Assembly: GCF_000402035.1 (NCBI RefSeq)
Contig: NC_021294.1
Coordinates: forward strand, 124,001-188,000
DNA length: 64,000 nucleotides
Direction of reading: 5' to 3'
DNA from: Caballeronia insecticola
GTDB taxonomy: Bacteria > Pseudomonadota > Gammaproteobacteria > Burkholderiales > Burkholderiaceae
Part shown: positions 29,547 through 38,136 of the stretch, piece after piece
Position numbering within the stretch: position 1 is the stretch's first letter
Layout of the letters: the number at the start of each line of letters is the position of its first letter
Made by a program: the position numbers and the translations under genes
Notes under the pieces: model-generated
Told to the model about the DNA's origin: nothing
What the model saw: only the letters and a program-made list of their open reading frames with translations
Database searches by the model: none

Positions 29547-30124
29547 GCAAGCTTCAGATCCGACAGGCGTTGATCGAGCGCGGCCTGCAGATCGTCGAGC
29601 GAGCGGGCCACGGTGGTGTGCGCGAACTGCGCAAGCCGCTCGACGTTCTCGAACTCGATCGCGCGCGGCCTCACTTCGACCCATTCCTTCGGGGCGTGCG
29701 TGATGACGGACGGCGCGGTGTCGCATGCGAACACGATGCCCGGCACACATTGTTTGCCGGCTTGCGCGTAGAGGTTGGTGGGCAGCGTATCGGAGATGCC
29801 GAACGCGCATTTGGCGACGGTATTGCTCGTAGCGGGTGCGATCACGACCGTGTGATAGTCGCCGTTATAGAGCATGCCGACGGGCGCGCTGCTCGCGCTG
29901 TTGTCGCGAAACACCTTGAAGTGCTCCCGTAACTTAGCGATGGGCCAGCCATACAGCGGCAGCACTTCCTCGCCGGCGGCGGAGAGAAAAAGATCGACGC
30001 CCGGCAAACGCAGCGCGAGCGCAATCGACTCTTCGATCATATGACCGGAGCCGGTCACGCACCACGCGAAGCGCGCGTCGGGCTTGAACTCGTCGAGCCG
30101 GCGGACGGGCGTGGGTTGCGTCAT
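29525..30124 (-). CDS. dmrB: Dihydromethanopterin reductase, flavoprotein type (DmrB)
   Basis: A 199-residue flavoprotein of the archaeal-flavoprotein group. It begins with a short tail, then FAWCVTGSGHMIEESIALAL, the start of a Rossmann-like FMN-binding fold, followed by VDLFLSAAGEEVLPLYGW, VIAPATSNTVAKCAFGISD and PGIVFACDT. The closest characterised relative known to me is DmrB of Paraburkholderia xenovorans, which reduces dihydromethanopterin to H4MPT. The start overlaps the stop of the sigma-54 activator (ATGA) and the end overlaps the DHPS-like gene. Confidence 0.88.
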   Translation of the reverse strand: MTQPTPVRRLDEFKPDARFAWCVTGSGHMIEESIALALRLPGVDLFLSAAGEEVLPLYGWPIAKLREHFKVFRDNSASSAPVGMLYNGDYHTVVIAPATSNTVAKCAFGISDTLPTNLYAQAGKQCVPGIVFACDTAPSVITHAPKEWVEVRPRAIEFENVERLAQFAHTTVARSLDDLQAALDQRLSDLKLAWNTSSS

Positions 30125-32199
30125 GCGTCGGACGCGGGGTTGTCGGATGCAGGCGTATCGTGCGACAGGCGAATATGCAGCCGATGCATCTTGCGATACA
30201 ACGTGTTGCGGCTGATGCCCAGCACCTTCGCGACGTTGCTCACGTTCCAGCGATGTTCGTCGAGCAACTGAAGCACGGTTTCGCGCTCCTTCACCTGAAT
30301 CGCGTTGAGCGACGACGTATCGGCATCTTCGGTGAGATGCATGAGCGGCGTGCTCGCGGCCGGACTCGGCGCACGCGTTGCGGCAGCCGTCGCGCCTGTA
30401 CCGTTGACGATCTCCGGCGGCAGATGCGCGCAAAGAATCTCGGGACCGTCGCAGAGCGCGATCGCCATTTGCAGCACGTGCCGCAACTGACGGATGTTGC
30501 CGGGCCACGCATAGCTCAGCAGCGCGCCGCGCGCTTCGGCGGAGAGTTCGGGCGGATCGTCGGATTCGGTTTCGAGAATATGGCCGATCAGCGCGAGCGC
30601 ATCGGCCCGTTCACGCAACGGCGGCAGATTGATCTCGATGCCGTTCAGCCGATAGTACAGATCCTCGCGGAACAAGCCGTTCTGCACGAGTTCGACGAGA
30701 TTGCGGTGACTCGCGCTGATCAGCTGAAAATCCACCTTGACGGTGGTTTCCGCGCCGAGCGGCGTCACCTCGTGTTCTTCGAGCACGCGCAGGAGACGCG
30801 CTTGCAGCGCCATCGGCATGTCGCCGATTTCATCGAGGAACAGCGTGCCGCCGTTCGCCTGCACAATCTTGCCGCGCCGGCCTTCACGCTGCGCGCCCGT
30901 GAACGCGCCCGCGCGATAGCCGAACAGTTCGCTCTCGATCAGATTCTCCGGCAGCGACGCGCAATTCACCGCGACGAACGGCCCCGCGCCGTTCGGGCTG
31001 ATGCTGTGCAGCGCATTGGCGAACACTTCCTTGCCGGTGCCTGTCTGGCCGCGCAGGATGATCGGAATCTTGCGCTGGATCACGCGCGCGGCAAGCTGAA
31101 TTTGCGAAGCCATGCGCGGATCGCCGAATTCCAGATGCGAGAGCTTGTCGAGCCGGCCGGCGCCTGCGGACTCGCGCAGGTCTTTTCTCGGCGACTTGCT
31201 GCGCGCGTTCGGCGCGGACACATCGCGCGCGAGCGGATCGTTCAGGAGGATGCGCGTGCCGCCGGTCTTGCCGTCGCGCGCTGTCTGTGCAGTAAGGAAG
31301 AAGCGGCTGTTCGCTTTCGCGCTGTAGATGGTCACCGGATGAAACGAGCCGCGAATGCTGCGCGCGATCATGTCTTCGAGCGGCGCGTTGAACGCTTCCT
31401 CGACGCGCTTGCCGCACAATTCGGCGGGCGAGCGCAGATCGAGCTGGAACAATGCGCTGCGGCTCGCGGCCAGCACGACGCCGTCGTCGCTCACGGCGAG
31501 CTTGCCCGCGTGCAGCGTGCCGACGAACTCCGGGCGGCTGTGAAAGTGGATCATGTTCGCGTGCCGGTAACGCGCGTCGATCAAACGATTTTCGATCATC
31601 TGCCGCGACATGCCGACAAGGACGAGCGAATGCTGCTGCAGAAGCTTCGAGCGGCTGGTGACGTCGAGCACGCCGATCACTTCGCCGCGTTCGTCGAAGA
31701 TCGGCGCGGCCGAGCAGGTGAGCGACGTATAGCGCGGATAGAAATGTTCGTGCTGACACACGGCGATGCAGTCGCGCTCGATAAGACACGTGCCCATGCC
31801 GTTGGTGCCAGCCTCGCGCTCGCTCCACAACGCGCCGACGCGCAAACCATCCGCCGCGACCGCTTCGCCGAACGGCACCGACGACACCTGATGCACGATC
31901 ACGCCGTCTGCATCGACGAGCACGACCGCCAGTTCCGGATCGGCCAGCTGCTGGTAGAGCGTGGTCATTTCGAGCTTGGAGCACGCGATGAGATCGCTGG
32001 CGGCGTCGCGGCGTTCGTTCAGTTCGTGCTGCGTCAGCACGGGCGGCATCACGAAACGGCCCGGATCGAGCCGGAATTCGGTGAGACAGCGCAGCCACGA
32101 TTGCGCGACGGAATCGCTGGCGCGACGCGCGGCCAGCGGATTGTGGACGATATTCAGCACTTCCCGGACATGCGTGTCTACGTCAGCAAGCGACGACAT
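30121..32199 (-). CDS. AcoR-like sigma-54-dependent activator
   Basis: A 692-residue enhancer-binding protein. The N-terminal half has a GAF-like sensor part with QHEHFYPRYTSLTCSAAPIF, typical of AcoR-type regulators. The AAA+ domain (about 350-590) has Walker A GQTGTGKE, ESELFGYRAGAFTGAQ with the sigma-54 contact loop GAFTGA, Walker B GGTLFLDEIGDMP and an arginine region FREDLYYRLNGIEI. A Fis-type helix-turn-helix ends the protein (VSNVAKVLGISRNTLYRKM). The start MSSLADVDTHV at 32199 was preferred. It leads dmrB and the DHPS-like gene. Targets are not shown in the window. Confidence 0.92.
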   Translation of the reverse strand: MSSLADVDTHVREVLNIVHNPLAARRASDSVAQSWLRCLTEFRLDPGRFVMPPVLTQHELNERRDAASDLIACSKLEMTTLYQQLADPELAVVLVDADGVIVHQVSSVPFGEAVAADGLRVGALWSEREAGTNGMGTCLIERDCIAVCQHEHFYPRYTSLTCSAAPIFDERGEVIGVLDVTSRSKLLQQHSLVLVGMSRQMIENRLIDARYRHANMIHFHSRPEFVGTLHAGKLAVSDDGVVLAASRSALFQLDLRSPAELCGKRVEEAFNAPLEDMIARSIRGSFHPVTIYSAKANSRFFLTAQTARDGKTGGTRILLNDPLARDVSAPNARSKSPRKDLRESAGAGRLDKLSHLEFGDPRMASQIQLAARVIQRKIPIILRGQTGTGKEVFANALHSISPNGAGPFVAVNCASLPENLIESELFGYRAGAFTGAQREGRRGKIVQANGGTLFLDEIGDMPMALQARLLRVLEEHEVTPLGAETTVKVDFQLISASHRNLVELVQNGLFREDLYYRLNGIEINLPPLRERADALALIGHILETESDDPPELSAEARGALLSYAWPGNIRQLRHVLQMAIALCDGPEILCAHLPPEIVNGTGATAAATRAPSPAASTPLMHLTEDADTSSLNAIQVKERETVLQLLDEHRWNVSNVAKVLGISRNTLYRKMHRLHIRLSHDTPASDNPASDA

Positions 32200-32471
32200 G
32201 GGGGCGTGTCTCCGTTGCGCCGCGTTCCGGTGCGCGCTTGCGGGCGCGTCCGTCCGGCGCAGAATCTGTTGTGGTTGCCGCTGGCGCCGCGGCCCGTTCC
32301 GACTCGATGATGGCTCTCGTGGACCCCGATCCGGCCCGTATCTCAAAAACTGTACATCCGATGGCGCATTGGTTCAATAAGGAGTCGCCTCCTGAAGCGT
32401 GAACGCGCCCGTTTTTTGCTTGGTGCTTACGGATGCTTTCTTTCAACGGGCCGTTTAGGCGGCGGGGACTT
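32200..32471. other. Divergent promoter region
   Basis: About 270 bases between the sigma-54 activator (minus) and the folB-like gene (plus). No coding sequence or strong hairpin is seen. No confident -24/-12 (TGGCAC-N5-TTGC) promoter was recognised on either strand. GGCGGGGA lies before the folB-like ATG. Confidence 0.4.
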
Positions 32472-32969
32472 ATGGGCCGATTTGAACCACTATACGAACC
32501 GATCCGCGACGCTGTTCATGTTGCGCCGCAACCTTCGGGCGATGCGCGCGTGATGGATATCGTCTATATCGAAGGGCTGACGGGGCAGACCGTGATCGGC
32601 ATCGATGCGAGCGAGCTGCACGATGCGCAGGCGGTGCGCATGAGTCTGGCGATCGGCGTGCCGTCGATTCGCGCGTGCGTGACCGACCGAATCGACGACA
32701 CCGTGAATTATGCGGCGGTGCGGGAAGCGATCCACGCGCTGCTCGCGTCGCATGGATTGCAGTTGCTGGAGGCGCTCGCGGAGCGCATCGCGCAGTTGAT
32801 CATCGCGGATTTCGGAGCGCATTGGGTGCGCGTCGATCTGGCGAAACCCGCGAAATTCGATGATGTCGAGGCGGTCGGCGTGGTGATCGAGCGGCGGCGG
32901 GCGCGTGAGGAGCGGCCTGCCGGGCCGGTGAGTCTTGCGTGGATCGGGCGAGGGTATGTGCCGGAGTGA
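32472..32969 (+). CDS. Dihydroneopterin aldolase-like protein (FolB family)
   Basis: A 165-residue FolB/FolX-fold protein. The family pattern is clear: YIEGLTGQTVIGIDASELHD, TDRIDDTVNYAAVREAI with the conserved Tyr, LQLLEALAERIAQLII with the catalytic-side Glu, and VRVDLAKPAKFDDVEAVGVV with the conserved Lys. It probably cleaves the dihydroneopterin side chain for H4MPT (or folate) synthesis. Placement next to the dmrB operon favours the H4MPT role. A start at 32433 is possible; 32472 has the better site (GGGG) and fit. Confidence 0.82.
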   Translation: MGRFEPLYEPIRDAVHVAPQPSGDARVMDIVYIEGLTGQTVIGIDASELHDAQAVRMSLAIGVPSIRACVTDRIDDTVNYAAVREAIHALLASHGLQLLEALAERIAQLIIADFGAHWVRVDLAKPAKFDDVEAVGVVIERRRAREERPAGPVSLAWIGRGYVPE

Positions 32970-33002
32970 GGGTTTTGCGTTCTGCTCAACGCAGGCAAAA
33001 GT

Positions 33003-33407
33003 TCACTTCGCCGCAGCCGAAGCCTGCTTCCCTATCCCACACGCCTTATACGCGTCCTTCTGCAAGTCGCGAAACTTCTTGGTCTGCGCCTTCGCGCGAT
33101 CGACCCGAAACTCCGCGCCGCCTTCGCCGCCAAGCGTGGCGTACTTCGAGAACGTCGACTGCTCGACGAAATCGTCATACGTGAGCACCTTCGCGATCTT
33201 GTCGATGGCGCACGAGCATTTATAGACGTTGACGAAGTCGTGGCCGTTGTCGTCCATGCAGCCGAGCACGTATTCCACGCGTCCTTCCGTCGGGTAGTCG
33301 TGGCTCTTGGCGGGCGCGGCGTTTCCTGCGCCCGTCGCGGCGAACGAAAGCGGCGAAATCAGCGAGAGGCAGGCGAGCAACGACAACGCGCAACAACGTA
33401 GGGTCAT
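33003..33407 (-). CDS. Small exported four-cysteine protein downstream of fae
   Basis: A 134-residue protein with a signal peptide (MTLRCCALSLLACLSLISPL, cleavage near SFA-AT). The mature part has cysteines at about 50, 64, 66 and 123 (LGCMDDN, YKCSCAID, KACGIG), suggesting two disulfides. The phrase GRVEYVLGCMDDNG and YDDFVEQSTF recalls a family found beside methanol or quinoprotein genes, but function is unknown. GAGG lies eight bases before the ATG. It lies 95 bases after fae on the same strand, behind a strong hairpin. Confidence 0.75.
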   Translation of the reverse strand: MTLRCCALSLLACLSLISPLSFAATGAGNAAPAKSHDYPTEGRVEYVLGCMDDNGHDFVNVYKCSCAIDKIAKVLTYDDFVEQSTFSKYATLGGEGGAEFRVDRAKAQTKKFRDLQKDAYKACGIGKQASAAAK

Positions 33408-33440
33408 TTGATGAGCCTCATAGTTATCGGGTAAGACAAG

Positions 33441-33492
33441 CGGCCGGCGCGCGCGCAACGACAAAGAACCAGGCAGCGCGCGCGCACCGGCC
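33441..33492 (-). terminator. Strong GC hairpin after fae
   Basis: Arms CGGCCGGCGCGCGCGC and GCGCGCGCGCACCGGCCG can form a stem of about 16 pairs, 11 bases after the fae stop. No T-tract follows. It could end or attenuate the abundant fae mRNA before the exported-protein gene. Confidence 0.6.
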
Positions 33493-33502
33493 GGACATCG
33501 GA

Positions 33503-34012
33503 TCAGCTCGGCGAAAACGGATGCGACATCGTTCCCTTCTTCGATACTACCTCCTTGGCCGACGGCTCGCCCGCCACCGCGCGCGCTAGCGCTTCCTTCG
33601 TCGCCTGATAGTTGTAATCGTGGATCTTCTGGTCGTCGTCCGCTTCCCAGTGGATGAACACGCCCACGCACACGAACACATCGTCGGCTTCGTCTGCGGG
33701 AATGACGCCGGATTCCACGCTGTCGGCAACCGCCATCGCCACCGCGCGCTGCGCCGGGCCGAACATCTGCACGGCCTGCTTCGCGCCCTTGATCGTCACC
33801 TTGTTGAACAGGATCGTGTTCGGCTTGGTCAGCAGATTCGGCGCGACCACGGCGAGCAGCGACGTGAAGCCATCCTTGTTGTTCGTGAGCGCGTGACAGA
33901 ACGCGGTCTCGGCAGCGGAACCTCGCGGTCCGATGATCAAGTCGATGTGTGCGACCTCGTTGCCATCGCCGACGAGCGACTCTCCTACCAGGACGCGGTT
34001 GATCTTGGCCAT
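33503..34012 (-). CDS. fae: Formaldehyde-activating enzyme Fae
   Basis: A 169-residue enzyme that catalyses condensation of formaldehyde with H4MPT to methylene-H4MPT. The active-site His is H22 in [21 protein letters not shown]. Other hallmarks are [39 protein letters not shown] (quoted in part) and [20 protein letters not shown]. The ribosome site GGAGGAACAGC is strong, in keeping with high expression. A 162-base gap before it suggests it also has its own promoter. Confidence 0.97.
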   Translation of the reverse strand: MAKINRVLVGESLVGDGNEVAHIDLIIGPRGSAAETAFCHALTNNKDGFTSLLAVVAPNLLTKPNTILFNKVTIKGAKQAVQMFGPAQRAVAMAVADSVESGVIPADEADDVFVCVGVFIHWEADDDQKIHDYNYQATKEALARAVAGEPSAKEVVSKKGTMSHPFSPS

Positions 34013-34174
34013 GCTGTTCCTCCAGTGGATTTGGTTCTAGAAACTAGCGACTTGCTCTCGACTCGCGACGGTAAGACTCAAAGCCGCGCAAGGCTCCCGG
34101 TTCGGCCGACTTTCGATGCGACCGCTCAACCGCGAACTTCCTAACATGTTCCGTGCCAATCTTTGGTCGGTCGT

Positions 34175-35041
34175 TCAGGCCGCGTTCGTCACGAGCGCGA
34201 CGAACAGCGTCGCCACCGCCAAATCCGCGCTCGTGCCCGGATTGATGCCGCGCGCCTTCAGTCCGGCGTCCCACGCATCCAGCTCGGCGCTCTGCACGTT
34301 ACGGCCCGCCGCGCGCCAGTCCGCGCGATGCAGCGCCGCATCGCGCGTGACACTTTGCGCCACCGCCGCGCCTTGCTTGCGCACTATGTGCGAGTCGGGC
34401 CACGCCGAAAGAAAGGTCAGGAATACGTCGAGCATCGCGCGATGGTCGGTCGCCGGCGTGAGCGCGTTCGCCGCATCGAGGCCCGCGCCGAAGATATCGG
34501 CGAAACCGTTCGCATACTGGCGGGCGATGCTGTCGCGCTCGGCGGCAAGCGTCATCGCCGCGCGCAGCGTGACCGTCGGCGGCGCGTGGACCGGTTGCTC
34601 GGGCGCGTCGCCCAGTCCGCCCGGATTCGCAAGCGCGATCGCGCGATAGGCGAGGCGGGCATCGTCGATATCGAGTTCCGCGAGTACGCGCACGGTTGCC
34701 GCCCGCCAGCGCGATGCATCGACCGCTTCGTGCGGCGCGAAGCGTTCGAGCGCCGCGCACAAGGGCGCAGCGAGCAGCACGATGCCGAGATTGGTGTTGC
34801 AGCCGACCGCGTCGAAGGTGCGGCGCACGGCATCGAGAATGCGCGCGCCCACCCGCGCGCCCGGCGTGAAAAGGCCCTCGGCCGCCGTGCCCGCGCTTGC
34901 GACGAACTGCGCCGACGTCATGCCGTGTCCCGCGCTCGCCACGCTCACGTTGCCGGGCTTTTGCGTCTCGACGTCGAGCCGGCACGCGCGCAAAAACGCC
35001 GTGCGGGCGCGTTCGGCGAGTGGCGCGTCACCGGAGTCCAT
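34175..35041 (-). CDS. CitG-like triphosphoribosyl-dephospho-CoA synthase family protein
   Basis: A 288-residue protein of the CitG/MdcB family, which normally makes the triphosphoribosyl-dephospho-CoA prosthetic group. Signature pieces are CRLDVETQKPGNVSVASAGH, then GMTSAQFVASA, GCNTNLGIVLLAAPLC, NPGGLGDAPEQ and KARGINPGTSADLAVATLFV. Homologues always accompany bacterial H4MPT clusters, so here it probably transfers a ribosyl-phosphate unit in H4MPT synthesis rather than serving citrate lyase. The ATG at 35041 lies 14 bases inside the upstream ligase gene. Confidence 0.85.
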   Translation of the reverse strand: MDSGDAPLAERARTAFLRACRLDVETQKPGNVSVASAGHGMTSAQFVASAGTAAEGLFTPGARVGARILDAVRRTFDAVGCNTNLGIVLLAAPLCAALERFAPHEAVDASRWRAATVRVLAELDIDDARLAYRAIALANPGGLGDAPEQPVHAPPTVTLRAAMTLAAERDSIARQYANGFADIFGAGLDAANALTPATDHRAMLDVFLTFLSAWPDSHIVRKQGAAVAQSVTRDAALHRADWRAAGRNVQSAELDAWDAGLKARGINPGTSADLAVATLFVALVTNAA

Positions 35042-35957
35042 CGCCGCTGGCGAGCGCAAGCTGGCCCTTCGATGCAGGCAGCTTGCGATCGAGCAGATCG
35101 TCGACGAGCAGCGCGGCGATATCGACCGGCGTCACCGACTGCAAACCGCGCCACGCCGCGACGCCGTTCACTTCGAGCACGACCGGCCGCGCGCCGTCCG
35201 ACGGAATCAGATCGACGCCCGCGTAATCGAGCCCGAGCGCCTGTGTCGCGCGCACGGCGATGTCGGCGAGCGCGGGCGTCAGTTCCGCGGCCTCGCACCG
35301 CGCACCGCGCGCGAAGTTGTGAATCCATCCCTCGCCGCCGACGCGCTTCATCGCCGCGACCGCTTTGTCGCCGATCACGAGCACGCGCCAGTCGAAACCG
35401 GGCTTGCCCGCATCGACATAACGCTGAAGATAAGCGACCTGACTAAACGACTTGAGCGACGGCAACTTCACGCCGGGCTTGCGCAGACCTTTGCCCTGCG
35501 AGCCGAACAGCGGCTTCATCACGACCTGGCGACCCGCGGCCGTCTCGCGCATCAGCACGCGCTGCGCAAATGCGGCCGATTCGCCCGCCCATGTCGCGGG
35601 CGTTGGCACGCCGTAGCGGTTGAGCAGAAAGCTCGTCATCGACTTGTCGACGCTGCGCTCGATTGCACGCGCGTCGTTATAGACCGGCACGCCGCATTCG
35701 CGCAGCGCGTGCAAAATGCCGAGCCGCAACGTGACCTGCTCGAAGGTGCCGCCCGCGATGCCGCGCACGAACGCCGCGTCGGGCAGCGTGTGACCGAAGC
35801 CGGGAATCGCGAGGCCGAAGGGCGGCCATGTCGTGTCGATGCGGCAATCCGCGAGATCGACGCAGCGCGCTTCCACACCGCGCGCGCGGAAAGCCTTTTT
35901 GAGCCGTCCGGTGTGCCAGCCGGTCTCATCCGTCATGATCGCGACGCGCAGGCTCAT
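35028..35957 (-). CDS. RimK-like ATP-grasp ligase (MptN-type candidate)
   Basis: A 309-residue ATP-grasp protein. It starts MSLRVAIMTDETGWHTGRLK; nucleotide-binding parts are VVMKPLFGSQGKGLRKPG and FDWRVLVIGDKAVAAMKR, and metal/ATP residues are in DYAGVDLIPSD and VVLEVNGVAAW. RimK-type ligases add Glu to a carboxylate; MptN adds glutamate to H4MPT in methanogens and a similar modification is plausible here. The start overlaps the mch stop (ATGA). Confidence 0.82.
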   Translation of the reverse strand: MSLRVAIMTDETGWHTGRLKKAFRARGVEARCVDLADCRIDTTWPPFGLAIPGFGHTLPDAAFVRGIAGGTFEQVTLRLGILHALRECGVPVYNDARAIERSVDKSMTSFLLNRYGVPTPATWAGESAAFAQRVLMRETAAGRQVVMKPLFGSQGKGLRKPGVKLPSLKSFSQVAYLQRYVDAGKPGFDWRVLVIGDKAVAAMKRVGGEGWIHNFARGARCEAAELTPALADIAVRATQALGLDYAGVDLIPSDGARPVVLEVNGVAAWRGLQSVTPVDIAALLVDDLLDRKLPASKGQLALASGDGLR

Positions 35958-36964
35958 GGCGCGGCTCCGGCGGCTTTCCATTGGGCGTCGAGCAAGGGTT
36001 GATCGACCTTGCCGCCGTGATACGTCGCGCCGCTCTCCAGACTCGACACCCACACTTCGGCGGGCGCGAAGAGCGCGGGGTCGATCTGATAAAAGTCGTA
36101 ATTGAACGATGTGAAGATCTCCGCGAACGGCCGCCCGTAATCGCGCGCATTCGACGAAGGCAACTCGGCCGCGAGACGCTTCGCGACCGCATCGCTCTTG
36201 ACAGTCAGATGCACGCGGCCGCCGTAGAGAATCGCGTCGTTGGTGCGGCCCATCGCCTGGATGCCGTCGGGCGCGGGCGGCGGAAGCGGCGCGCTGCCGC
36301 TGCCTTCGACAATCTCGCCGAGATCCACGCCCAGCACGTGCGTCTTGTGCAGCGCAACTTCGACCACGCGCGCGACGACCTGCACCGTGCCCGCCACAGA
36401 CTGTGTCGGCGTCACGGCGATCACGAGATTCTGCGGCGCGAGGCCGCAATCGCCCAATACTTTGTCGATGACGACTTGCGGCGGCAGCCGGTCCACTTCC
36501 ATGACGAGCGCGCCGCGATCGTGACGGTCGCGATAGCCGAGTTCGTCGAAGAGCGGCTCCTTGCAGGCGAGCGCGCGCGCCGGGCCGGACCCGAGCGAAA
36601 AGAACTTCTTGCCGCCGGTCTGCTCCTTGGTCGCCGAAAGGCTCCAGCCCGCGTACTGGCTCGCGAGGCAGGCGATCACCGGATTGCTCGTATGCACTTC
36701 GATGAAGCCGGGCCAGAGCGGTTGCGCATCGAGGGCGAAGCGCCGCGCCACGCGCCCGAGCCCGCCCATGCAGATGCGCGCGATCAGCACGCCGGCCTCG
36801 GCGCTGCCTTGGGCGTTCACACCCGCATCGACGATCACGGTGCCGCCTTCCGTGCGTGTGACATCGACGTGAAGCCGCGCGGCATCGTCGATGAGACGCG
36901 CGACGAGCCGCTCGCTCGACGCGTTGACGCTCAGCGCAGCAGGCGTGGCGGAAGATGAACTCAT
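35954..36964 (-). CDS. mch: Methenyl-H4MPT cyclohydrolase
   Basis: A 336-residue enzyme that hydrolyses methenyl-H4MPT to 5-formyl-H4MPT in the cytoplasm. Family landmarks are VIVDAGVNAQGSAEAGVLIA, RICMGGLGRV, VHTSNPVIACLASQYAGWSL, SLGSGPARALACKEPLF, VIAVTPTQSVAGTVQVVARV, GRTNDAILYGG and PFAEIFTSFNYDFYQIDP. All are intact. The start overlaps the upstream ATP-grasp gene's stop (ATGA). Confidence 0.97.
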   Translation of the reverse strand: MSSSSATPAALSVNASSERLVARLIDDAARLHVDVTRTEGGTVIVDAGVNAQGSAEAGVLIARICMGGLGRVARRFALDAQPLWPGFIEVHTSNPVIACLASQYAGWSLSATKEQTGGKKFFSLGSGPARALACKEPLFDELGYRDRHDRGALVMEVDRLPPQVVIDKVLGDCGLAPQNLVIAVTPTQSVAGTVQVVARVVEVALHKTHVLGVDLGEIVEGSGSAPLPPPAPDGIQAMGRTNDAILYGGRVHLTVKSDAVAKRLAAELPSSNARDYGRPFAEIFTSFNYDFYQIDPALFAPAEVWVSSLESGATYHGGKVDQPLLDAQWKAAGAAP

Positions 36965-38136
36965 GACATGGACCGGGTTTCGATGCGTTGCAGAAGGCGC
37001 GCATGCTCGCGTTCGAGCGCGTCGCGCAAGTCGGAGAATGCGGGGACGACGGCGGTCATCGTGCAAACCGGCATGCCCGCTTCGATGCGCGCGCCCGCGA
37101 GCGGCACGTCGTGGCACGCGGGGTCGTCGAAGCATGCGTCGCTGAATGCGCGCGATACGTCGAAGCCGGCGGGCGCGAACACCACGCGCTGTCCGGCGAA
37201 CAACGAGGGCGTATGCGCGAACGTGCGCGGCAGCGCGCCGTGCAGACACGCGTCGAGATGCGCGCCGACCAGACCGCGCGGCCACGCGTCGGGCCATGCG
37301 GCTTCGTAGAGCGCCATCGTCGATGACGGGCGCGTGTTGATTTCGAGCACGCTGAAATCGTCGCCGTCGAGCAGAAAGTCGATGCTGTTCAGGCCCGTCA
37401 GATCCGTCTTCCAGACGATCGTGCCGATAGCCGCGACGATGCGCGCGGCCGTCTCCGGCGGCAAACGCACCGGCCCGAGCGAGCCCGCGTGCACGAACGG
37501 CCATCGCCCCGCCGCAACGCTCAGTTGCTCCGCGAAGCCGATCACCGCAGCCTCGCGATGCGTGGCGACGAACAGCGCGGACATCGACCGGCCTTGCGCG
37601 AGCCGCTGAAAATAGCCGCCCGGCGGCGTGCGCGCGACGTCTTCGGCCCATTCGATATGCGTGCCGCCGCAACCGTCAGAGCGTTTGACCAGCCAGCCAC
37701 GGCGATCGGCGGGCGGCGCGAAGCGCACTTCGGGATGCGCGATGCCCGCTTCGTCCAGCAGCGCGAAAAAACGCTTCGGATCGCGCACGGCGGCGGCCTG
37801 CGAACCGTTGCCGATGAAGCGCGGCACGCGCGGCGCGCGGCTCAGTTCGCCCGCGAGTGCTTCGAGCCCGCTCGTCACGATGAGGCCCAGCATGCGTGGC
37901 AGGCGCGCGGCGTGTTCGAGCGCATCGAATAGACGCGCGCGATCGATAGAAAGCCCGTTGCCGTTTTCAGTACCGATATCGAACCACATGCCCGCATCTT
38001 CACGCGTATCGCGATCGCCGAAGATATCGAGCGCGACGACGTTCAGTCCCGCGCGTCTCGCCGATTGCGCGAGCAGCCGCGCCGACAGTCCCGCGACCGC
38101 AATGCGCGGCGCGCGCGACACTTCGTCCGATTTCAT
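36961..38136 (-). CDS. ATP-grasp protein of the H4MPT operon
   Basis: A 391-residue ATP-grasp-family protein. It begins with a Rossmann-like part (RIAVAGLSARLLAQSARRAG) and has GWLVKRSDGCGGTHIEWAED, GGYFQRLAQGRSMSALFVA and the metal-binding end LTGLNSIDFLLDGDDFSVLE, INTRPSSTM. This type of carboxylate-amine ligase is a standard member of methylotroph H4MPT clusters, but its substrate is not established. It overlaps mtdB and mch by four bases on each side. Confidence 0.85.
   Translation of the reverse strand: MKSDEVSRAPRIAVAGLSARLLAQSARRAGLNVVALDIFGDRDTREDAGMWFDIGTENGNGLSIDRARLFDALEHAARLPRMLGLIVTSGLEALAGELSRAPRVPRFIGNGSQAAAVRDPKRFFALLDEAGIAHPEVRFAPPADRRGWLVKRSDGCGGTHIEWAEDVARTPPGGYFQRLAQGRSMSALFVATHREAAVIGFAEQLSVAAGRWPFVHAGSLGPVRLPPETAARIVAAIGTIVWKTDLTGLNSIDFLLDGDDFSVLEINTRPSSTMALYEAAWPDAWPRGLVGAHLDACLHGALPRTFAHTPSLFAGQRVVFAPAGFDVSRAFSDACFDDPACHDVPLAGARIEAGMPVCTMTAVVPAFSDLRDALEREHARLLQRIETRSMS

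Noticed and set aside
30160..32310. 716-codon plus-strand frame opposite the sigma-54 activator
   Set aside because: The minus-strand gene has all AAA+ motifs; the opposite frame has none.
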